Source of the DNA: Candidatus Polarisedimenticolaceae bacterium
GTDB taxonomy: Bacteria > Acidobacteriota > Polarisedimenticolia > Polarisedimenticolales > DASRJG01
Direction of reading: 5' to 3'
Length of the DNA stretch: 64,000 bases
Assembly: GCA_036275915.1 (NCBI GenBank)
Contig: DASUCV010000006.1
Coordinates: 54,870 to 118,869, forward strand
Each line of letters starts with the position of its first letter. Positions within the stretch are counted from its first letter, which is position 1. Positions 58,327-64,000 of this stretch are shown one piece after another. Under the pieces are notes generated by a model. It saw only the letters and a list, made by a program, of their open reading frames with translations. It ran no database searches and was not told the DNA's origin. The position numbers and the translations under genes were made by a program.

Positions 58327-59417
58327 GCCCGTCCTCCCACCGCGACGACGGCCGGCAGCACGACGCGCGCGAGCGTCCCGCGCCCCGAAGGCGCCGCCGA
58401 CAGCTCGAGCGCGCCCTCGCCGCCGCTCGCCGAGGCGACCCGGCGGCGGACGTTGCCGAGGCCGTGGTCCTCGCGGATGAGCTCGACGGCCGCCGGCAGG
58501 CCGACGCCGTCGTCCTCGACCTCGACGACGAGCACGCCGCCGTCGACCCGAGCGGAGATACGGATCGTCCCGCCGCCCGGGACCGGCGCGACGCCGTGGC
58601 CCACCGCGTTCTCGACGAGCGGCTGGAGGATGAGCCCCGGCACGCGCACGTCGGCCGCCTTCGGGTCGATCGCCCAGGCCACGCGCAGCCGATCGCCGAA
58701 GCGCGCGCGCTCGACGGCGAGGTAGCCTTCGACGAACTCCAGCTCCTCGGAGAGCGGCACCGCTCCCGCGTGCGCCGCCTTGAAGGTATACCGGAAGAGC
58801 TCGGCGAGGGTGACGACGACGTCGTCCGCCTTGGCCGGGTCGGACGCGAGAAGGGCCGAGATCGTGTTGAGCGTGTTGAAGAAGAAGTGCGGGTTGATCC
58901 GCGCCTGCAATGCCGACAGCTCCGCCTTCGCCGCCTGCTCCTGGAGCTGCGCCTCGACGAGCCGGACCTCCTCGACCTCGCGGAGCGACTCTGCGAGCCG
59001 CCACCGCATCCCCTCATAGGCGTGCGCGAGTCCGCCGACGATCAGCGCCAGGACGGCGTTGAGCGCGAAGACGGCGAGCGCCTGGCGGGTGTCGGACAAG
59101 ACGAAGAAGAGGAAGCGCCAGAGAACGAGCGCCGTCCCCGCGGCCGAGCCCGCGAGGAGGCCGATCCCGAGGAGCGCCCAGCGCAGCGCCGGGGCGAGGT
59201 TCCGGAACGCCGGGTAGAGCGCGACCGAGCAGACGAAGACCGTGAGCCCGACGACGTTGCCGAAGAGCAGGCTCATGAGGAGCAGGCTGGCGTCGAGCGG
59301 CTTGTCGCGGAAGAGGCCGACCGTGACGCCGACGACGGCGCCCGCCGCCGAGCTGCCGGCGATCCAGAGGAGAACCTGGACGGTGAGCGAGTAACCCGCG
59401 CGCCGCCGCGCCTTCAT
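58323..59417 (-). CDS. LytS-type membrane histidine kinase
   Basis: This 364-residue kinase has about four to five membrane helices in residues 10-140 and a coiled coil. A His_kinase domain of the LytS type follows, with phospho-accepting His in INPHFFFNTLNTISALLAS near 178, and HATPase segments LQPLVENAVGHG and DDGVGLP. The membrane region is clearly similar in pattern to that of the neighbouring phosphatase: LLFGNVVGLTVFV and LNAVLALIVGGLAHAYEGM here compare with VLFAEVVGFTSLV and INAVLAVFVGIAVHTYDAM there. The ATG at 59417 overlaps the phosphatase stop (ATGA). It is the middle gene of a coupled three-gene unit. Confidence 0.91.
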   Translation of the reverse strand: MKARRRAGYSLTVQVLLWIAGSSAAGAVVGVTVGLFRDKPLDASLLLMSLLFGNVVGLTVFVCSVALYPAFRNLAPALRWALLGIGLLAGSAAGTALVLWRFLFFVLSDTRQALAVFALNAVLALIVGGLAHAYEGMRWRLAESLREVEEVRLVEAQLQEQAAKAELSALQARINPHFFFNTLNTISALLASDPAKADDVVVTLAELFRYTFKAAHAGAVPLSEELEFVEGYLAVERARFGDRLRVAWAIDPKAADVRVPGLILQPLVENAVGHGVAPVPGGGTIRISARVDGGVLVVEVEDDGVGLPAAVELIREDHGLGNVRRRVASASGGEGALELSAAPSGRGTLARVVLPAVVAVGGRA

Positions 59418-60697
59418 CGTGCGCGAGCCAGGACGAGCGTGAGGTCGTCGTGCGGCGCGCCGCCGCCGCTCCACCGCGCGACGGCGTCGACGACCTCGGA
59501 GACGACCGCGTCGAGCGGCTGGTCGCGATGGCGGCTCAGGACCTCGACGAGCCGCGCCGTCCCGAACTCCTCGCCCGCGGGGCTCGGCGTCTCGACGACG
59601 CCGTCCGTGAAGAGCGCGAGGAGGTCGCCGACCCCCAGCTCACGCCGCCCCTCGCCGTAGAGCGACCCCGGCATGAGGCCGATCGGCAGCCCGCCCTGCG
59701 AGAGGCGCGCGGCTTCGCGAGGTCCGCAGTGGAGCGGCGGGAAGTGGCCGGCGTTGCTGTAGAGGAGGCTGCGGTCGACGGGATCGTAGATCGCGAAGAA
59801 GAGCGTCGCGTAGCGCGAGGCCGAGGTCGATTGGTGGAGCATGTCGTTCAGGCGGCGGTTGATCTCGCACGGAGAGATCCCGGGGAGCGCCAAGCTCCGC
59901 ACCGAGGCCTGGAGGCCGGCCATGAGGAGCGCGGCCGGGATGCCCTTCCCCGAGACGTCCGCGATGACGATGCCGACCCGCTCGTCGGGGAGGGGGAGGA
60001 AGTCGTAGTAGTCGCCCCCGACGCCGATCGCGGGGAGGCAGACCCCGGCCAGCTCGAGGCCGCGCACTTCGGGAATCGCCCGCGGAAGGAGCTCTCGCTG
60101 CACCTCGCGCGCGATCGCGACCTCGCGCTCGAGGGCCTCCTTCGCGCGGAGCGCGCGGAAGTTCGCCTCGAGCTCGCGCCGCATGGCGTCATACGTGTGG
60201 ACCGCGATGCCGACGAAGACCGCGAGCACCGCGTTGATGAGCATGATGACGGCGAGCAGTCGCGGGTAAGCCAGGAAGTAGAGAGGCTGGATCGCGAAGA
60301 CCGCCGCCGAGCCGGCGACCGTGCCGACGACGAGCGTCGCGACCTGGACGACGATCCGCAGCGCGAAGGGAAGCCGCCGGTAGAGCGGGAAGATGAGGCG
60401 CGCGCTCACGAGCGACGTGAAGCCGACGACCTCCGCGAAGAGGACACTCGAGATCCAGAGCGGACGGAAGTCGCTCGAGCCGCGGGAGAACAGGATCCCG
60501 GCGGCGACTGCGGTGCCGACGAGCGCCCAACCGAGCGCCCACCCGAGCGTGAAGCCCCAGGCGACCGCCGGCTTCGGCGCATGTCCGCTCGCACTCGGCC
60601 ATCCTGCCGGAGACGCACCGGACGCCGTGCGATCCGCGACCGTCAGGGACTCGCTCAACGCCGGATCTCCACGCACGTATGAGACGCGCGAACGCAT
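59414..60697 (-). CDS. Membrane SpoIIE/RsbU-type PP2C phosphatase
   Basis: This 427-residue protein has about five membrane helices (residues 45-165), a coiled coil with IAREVQRELLPR, and a PP2C SpoIIE domain (about 215-427; GVGGDYYDFLPL, IVIADVSGKGIPAALLM, LLALFTDGVVETPS, DDLTLVL). Such proteins dephosphorylate anti-sigma factor antagonists in partner-switching systems. No STAS or anti-sigma gene is adjacent, so the target is elsewhere. The first gene of the unit phosphatase-kinase-LytTR regulator; both junctions overlap by ATGA. The start at 60697 is the longest; internal starts before the first helix are possible. Confidence 0.9.
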   Translation of the reverse strand: MRSRVSYVRGDPALSESLTVADRTASGASPAGWPSASGHAPKPAVAWGFTLGWALGWALVGTAVAAGILFSRGSSDFRPLWISSVLFAEVVGFTSLVSARLIFPLYRRLPFALRIVVQVATLVVGTVAGSAAVFAIQPLYFLAYPRLLAVIMLINAVLAVFVGIAVHTYDAMRRELEANFRALRAKEALEREVAIAREVQRELLPRAIPEVRGLELAGVCLPAIGVGGDYYDFLPLPDERVGIVIADVSGKGIPAALLMAGLQASVRSLALPGISPCEINRRLNDMLHQSTSASRYATLFFAIYDPVDRSLLYSNAGHFPPLHCGPREAARLSQGGLPIGLMPGSLYGEGRRELGVGDLLALFTDGVVETPSPAGEEFGTARLVEVLSRHRDQPLDAVVSEVVDAVARWSGGGAPHDDLTLVLARAR

Positions 60698-60746
60698 CGC
60701 GCGGTTGCAGGATGAGATCTTATGTCACCCCAAAACGTGAGAGATT

Positions 60747-61502
60747 CTAAGGAGATCCCCCGAGACGGTAGGCGAGCATCAGGATCAGATCCGCGGCGAT
60801 GACGAAGCCGAGGGCGAGCTTCTCCGCCGTCGCACGGCGCCAGGCGACGAGCCCGGCGAGGGCGACGAGCGGAAGGCATGCCGGCCACGCGCCGTGCGCC
60901 GCCTCGCCGAGGCTCCGGACGAGCAGGATCGCCGCCGCCGCGGCGAGCGGCAGGAGCAGGCCGGCGGTCCCGCCGGCGTAGAGGGCGGCGGCCGCCGAGA
61001 GCCCCACCGGCAGACCGGCATAGAACGCTCCGAGCGAGCCCTCTCCCGCCTGCGCCGCGTACCCGCAGAGGACGCAGGCCGGGCCGAGGGCGGCGATCGC
61101 CGCGCTCTCCCCGAGGCCGCGCCCCAGCGCATCGGCGCCGACGGCGGGGGACCGGCGCCACACCCCCAGAAGAAGCGCGACGAACCCGTATCCGAGCGCC
61201 GCGGCCCCGGCGACGAGACCCAGCGCGAGGCCGAGAACGGCCGCGGCGGCCCCCGCGGCCGCCGCCAGGACGAACGACTCGCGTGCGCCCGGGGGATCCT
61301 CGAGCCGAGCCAGGCCGCGCTCGAGTGCACCCACGGCAAGGGCGGCCGCGATCGCCGCAAGATCGACCAAGAGCCGCGTGAAGAATCCCGCGGGGGGCCG
61401 CGCGTCGAATCGCGCGGCAGCCTGCCCGATCTCCACCGCCGCGAGCGCGAGCACCGCGGGGCCGGGATTCAAGGCCTCGAGCGTCGGGCGGAGGCGCTCC
61501 AT
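60747..61502 (-). CDS. UbiA-like membrane protein lacking the Asp-rich motifs
   Basis: This 251-residue protein has about seven hydrophobic segments. The stretch GLGESAAIAALGPACVLCGYAAQAGEGS and the following GLPVGLSAAAALYAGG resemble MenA/UbiA prenyltransferases (GxGE...FFGP...GTYYVQ...GLL...NN). But the second Asp motif (NNxRD) reads YAGG here, and the first (NDxxDxxxD) reads ERGLARLED. Prenyl diphosphate binding therefore looks lost or altered. A degenerate relative with a new role, or a different fold, are both possible. The ATG at 61502 is divergent from moaA. Confidence 0.5.
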   Translation of the reverse strand: MERLRPTLEALNPGPAVLALAAVEIGQAAARFDARPPAGFFTRLLVDLAAIAAALAVGALERGLARLEDPPGARESFVLAAAAGAAAAVLGLALGLVAGAAALGYGFVALLLGVWRRSPAVGADALGRGLGESAAIAALGPACVLCGYAAQAGEGSLGAFYAGLPVGLSAAAALYAGGTAGLLLPLAAAAAILLVRSLGEAAHGAWPACLPLVALAGLVAWRRATAEKLALGFVIAADLILMLAYRLGGSP

Positions 61503-61511
61503 CGCAGTGCC

Positions 61512-61517
61512 TATAAT
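61512..61517 (+). promoter_or_regulatory. Possible -10 hexamer (TATAAT) for moaA
   Basis: TATAAT lies 20 bases before the TTG start of moaA, leaving room for the GAGGT ribosome-binding site. No clear -35 element. Confidence 0.38.
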
Positions 61518-61536
61518 AAACGGACGAGGTGCCAGG

Positions 61537-62529
61537 TTGGCCCTGATCGACTCGTTCGGACGCGTGCACGACGACCTGCGGCTGTCGATCACCGACCGCT
61601 GCAACCTCCGCTGCACGTACTGCATGCCCGAAGACCCCGTCTGGTTCCAGCGCGCGGCGCTCCTGACCTACGAGGAGATGGCGCGCGTCGTCCGGATCGG
61701 CGCCGGCGAAGGTGTGCGAAAGGTCCGTGTGACCGGCGGCGAGCCGCTCGTCCGCCGCGACGTGACGACGCTCCTCGCGGCGCTCGCCGCGATCGAAGGC
61801 GTCGGCGATCTGTCGCTCACGACGAACGGCGTCCTGCTGAAGCCGATGGCGCGTGATCTCGCCGGCGCCGGCCTCGGCCGGCTGAACGTGAGCCTCGACA
61901 CCCTCGACCGCGGACGCTTCGAAGCGATCACGGGGCGCGACCGTCTCCGGGACGTTCTCGCCGGGCTCGAAGCCGCGCGCGACGCCGGCCTCGCGCCGAT
62001 CAAGATCAACGCCGTGCTCCTCCGCGGCCGGAACGAGGACGACGCGATCCCACTGGCGGCGTTCGGCCGCGACGAGGGGTACGAGGTCCGGTTCATCGAG
62101 TGCATGCCGCTCGCGAACGGGCAAGGGTGGGACCCCGGCAGCGTCGTCACCGGATCCTCGCTGCGGGCCGCGATCGGAGCGAAGTGGCCGATCGCGCGCG
62201 ATCCGAAGGAAGACCCGCACGCGCCCGCCTCGCGCTTCCTCTACGAGGACGGCATGGGCGCCGTCGGCTTCATCGACTCTGTCAGCGCGCCGTTCTGCGG
62301 CGATTGCAGCCGCCTGCGCGTCACGAGCGACGGCAAGCTCCGCGTCTGCCTCTACGACGATTGCGAGACCGATCTCCGCGCGCCCCTCCGGGCGGGCGCG
62401 GCCGACGCCGCGATCGCAGCCCTCATGCACGAAGCCCTCCGCGCCAAGGGCCGCGGCGGCGCGCTCGACATCCTCGCCTCGCAGCGAGCGCTCCCGCTCG
62501 CTCGCACCATGCACCAGATCGGCGGCTAG
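61537..62529 (+). CDS. moaA: GTP 3',8-cyclase (molybdenum cofactor synthesis, radical SAM)
   Basis: This 330-residue enzyme converts GTP to 3',8-cyclo-GTP, the first step of molybdenum cofactor synthesis. Cys22, Cys26 and Cys29 form CxxxCxxC in ITDRCNLRCTYCM. The second cluster site is in FCGDCSRLRVTSDGKLRVC (CxxCx13C), and the protein ends in the conserved GlyGly (HQIGG). VRVTGGEPLVRRDV and LTTNGVLL are also typical. The start is TTG 61537 with GAGGT seven bases upstream; no in-frame ATG fits. It serves enzymes such as the oxidoreductase at 2980. The stop overlaps the fumC stop within a CTAG. Confidence 0.94.
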   Translation: MALIDSFGRVHDDLRLSITDRCNLRCTYCMPEDPVWFQRAALLTYEEMARVVRIGAGEGVRKVRVTGGEPLVRRDVTTLLAALAAIEGVGDLSLTTNGVLLKPMARDLAGAGLGRLNVSLDTLDRGRFEAITGRDRLRDVLAGLEAARDAGLAPIKINAVLLRGRNEDDAIPLAAFGRDEGYEVRFIECMPLANGQGWDPGSVVTGSSLRAAIGAKWPIARDPKEDPHAPASRFLYEDGMGAVGFIDSVSAPFCGDCSRLRVTSDGKLRVCLYDDCETDLRAPLRAGAADAAIAALMHEALRAKGRGGALDILASQRALPLARTMHQIGG

Positions 62530-63914
62530 CGAGGCTCCGTCATCTTGAACGGGTCGAGGGCGGCGTCGAGCTGCTCCGGCGTGAGCGACGTCGTCTCGCG
62601 CGCGATCTCGCGCACGGTACGTCCGGTCTTCGCCGCCTGCTTGGCGATCGCGGCGGAGGCGTCGTAGCCGATGTAGGGGACGAGGCCGGTGCAGATCGCG
62701 AGGCCGCGCTCGACGAGCTCGGGGCCGCGCCCGGTCGCCTCGATCCCGCGCACGCAGCGCTCGGCGAAGTTGCGCGTCGCGGCACCGAGGATCTCGACCC
62801 CCGAGACGAGGTTGTGCGCGGCGAAGGGGAGCATCGTGTTCAGCTCGAAGAAGCTCCACTGGCCGGCTTGAAGGACCGCGACGTCCGCGGCGATCGCATG
62901 CGAGGCGGCCTGGATGAGCGACTCCGCGATCACGGGGTTGACCTTGCCCGGCATGATCGAGCTGCCGGGCTGCACCTCGGGGAGCGCGAGCTCGCCGATG
63001 CCGCAGCGGGGACCCGAGCCGAGGAGGCGGATGTCGTTCGCGATCTTGAGGAGGCTCACCGCGACGGTGCGGATCGAGCCCGACGCTTCGACGACGGCGT
63101 CGATCGTCGCCTGCGCCTGGAAGTGGTTGTCGGTCTCGGCGAGCGCGATCCTCGTTTCGCGCGCGATGACGGCGATGACGCGCTGCGCGAACTCGGGGTG
63201 CGTGTTGACGCCGGTCCCGACCGCCGTGCCGCCGAGGGGGAGGAGCGCCAGCTCCTTCCGTGCGTGCTCGAGGCGCGCGGCGGCCTTCTCCATCTGGCCT
63301 TCGTAACCGCGGAAGACCTGGCCCATGCGGATCGGCGTCGCGTCCTGAAGGTGGGTCCGTCCGGTCTTGATGACCTCCCAGAACGCCTTCGCCTTGACGG
63401 CCAGCTCGTCTCTGAGCAGGACCACAGCGGGGAGGAGCGCGTCGTCGATCGCGAAGAGGGCGGAGAGGTGCAGCGCGGTCGGGATGACGTCGTTCGACGA
63501 TTGCCCGAGGTTGACGTGGTCGTTCGGGTGGACCTTGCCGCGCGCGCCGCGGCCCGCGCCGAGGATCTCCGCCGCGCGGTTCGCGATGACCTCGTTCGCG
63601 TTCATGTTCGTGGACGTGCCGGACCCGGTCTGGAACACGTCCAGCGGGAACTGGGTGTCCAGCTTGCCCTCCATGACCTCCTCGGCGGCCTTGACGATGG
63701 CCTTGCCGAGCTTGGAATCCAGGAGCCCGAGCTCCATGTTCGTCTCCGCGGAGGCCTTCTTGATCAAGCCGAGGGCGTAGATGAACTGCCGTCCGAACCG
63801 GATGCCGCTGATGGGGAAGTTCTCGATGGCCCGCTGGGTCTGCACGCCCCAGTACGCGTCCTTGGGCACCTTCAGCTCGCCCAGGAAGTCCTTCTCCACA
63901 CGATACTCCGTCAC
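62526..63914 (-). CDS. fumC: Class II fumarate hydratase
   Basis: This 462-residue enzyme interconverts fumarate and malate in the TCA cycle. It shows the superfamily signature GSSIMPGKVNPV near residue 318 and the segments VWGVQTQ-like YWGVQTQRAIENFPISG, TGSGTSTNMNANEVIANRA, HPNDHVN-like HPNDHVNLGQSSND and GRTHLQDATPI. The TGSGTSTNMN and HPNDHVN stretches favour fumarase over aspartase. I chose the GTG at 63914 because it starts VTEYRVEKDFLGE, the family start, with GAGGG eight bases upstream. The frame is open to 63938. It overlaps the moaA stop by three bases tail to tail. Confidence 0.93.
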   Translation of the reverse strand: MTEYRVEKDFLGELKVPKDAYWGVQTQRAIENFPISGIRFGRQFIYALGLIKKASAETNMELGLLDSKLGKAIVKAAEEVMEGKLDTQFPLDVFQTGSGTSTNMNANEVIANRAAEILGAGRGARGKVHPNDHVNLGQSSNDVIPTALHLSALFAIDDALLPAVVLLRDELAVKAKAFWEVIKTGRTHLQDATPIRMGQVFRGYEGQMEKAAARLEHARKELALLPLGGTAVGTGVNTHPEFAQRVIAVIARETRIALAETDNHFQAQATIDAVVEASGSIRTVAVSLLKIANDIRLLGSGPRCGIGELALPEVQPGSSIMPGKVNPVIAESLIQAASHAIAADVAVLQAGQWSFFELNTMLPFAAHNLVSGVEILGAATRNFAERCVRGIEATGRGPELVERGLAICTGLVPYIGYDASAAIAKQAAKTGRTVREIARETTSLTPEQLDAALDPFKMTEPR

Positions 63915-64000
63915 GTGGATCGCCCTCTTTGCCCACACGGGGCCGCGCGTATTAAGTTTCCCACGCTATCGAGAATATGTATTCCACGGTCCCAACGTTG

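Noticed and set aside
60655..63936. 1093-codon minus-strand frame across fumC, moaA and the UbiA-like gene
   Set aside because: It passes out of phase through three well-supported genes and shows no domain of its own.

Overview
The window is 64 kb of strongly GC-rich, densely coding chromosome. I see no rRNA, tRNA, CRISPR array, insertion sequence or prophage block, and no gene-free stretch over 300 bases. The gene content suggests a free-living didermic bacterium, most likely Acidobacteriota-like (inference). The grounds are a eukaryote-type Ser/Thr kinase fused to a TolB/WD40-type propeller, futalosine-pathway menaquinone genes, outer-membrane patatin and M1 peptidase proteins ending in a shared C-terminal domain, and large hybrid histidine kinases.

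Layout. 1-8.3 kb: 3' part of glgC, a large membrane protein, a molybdopterin oxidoreductase, YajQ, DNA polymerase IV, an alpha/beta hydrolase and a quinone-oxidoreductase-like enzyme. 8.3-13.1 kb: crotonase, hotdog thioesterase, DUF5946, DUF6159, DoxX, an ORF6N DNA-binding protein and a Tat-exported ankyrin-like protein. 13.1-16 kb: Ser/Thr kinase with propeller. 16.1-20.2 kb (minus): mqnE-mqnA-mqnC-yggU-GT2. 20.3-24.4 kb: hydrolase, PlpD-like patatin, and a frameshifted secreted Cys-rich protein. 24.5-34.4 kb: purF, DNA glycosylase, TMEM175-like channel, CvpA, a double-length ThyX, a rhodanese/ion-channel fusion interrupted by an in-frame UGA, an STT3-like membrane protein, and two small MetE-fold proteins. 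34.5-42.3 kb: gluzincin peptidase, CinA-N protein, ispH, MltD-like transglycosylase, FIST protein and RluA. 42.3-53 kb: ClC channel, LOG protein and two coupled hybrid kinases, one of 2086 residues with eleven near-identical 92-residue HAMP units. 53.2-63.9 kb: CrcB-DUF190, secreted M1 peptidase, bactofilin-like protein, a SpoIIE phosphatase/LytS kinase/LytTR regulator operon, a degenerate UbiA-like protein, moaA and fumC.

The most unusual signals are these. (1) A family of long, nearly perfect palindromes with GGGGACA ends (five copies) sits at gene ends and has been absorbed into coding sequence. In one copy each arm supplies the stop codon of a flanking gene. In another, the mqnC start region lies in the hairpin loop. 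(2) A candidate selenocysteine codon lies in a rhodanese domain fused to a K+-channel-like module, with a SECIS-like hairpin directly downstream. (3) The tandem ThyX appears to have divided its signature motif between its two halves. (4) A histidine kinase and a PP2C phosphatase in one operon appear to share the same membrane sensor region.

All functional calls come from reading motifs and known family architecture. No database search was run.
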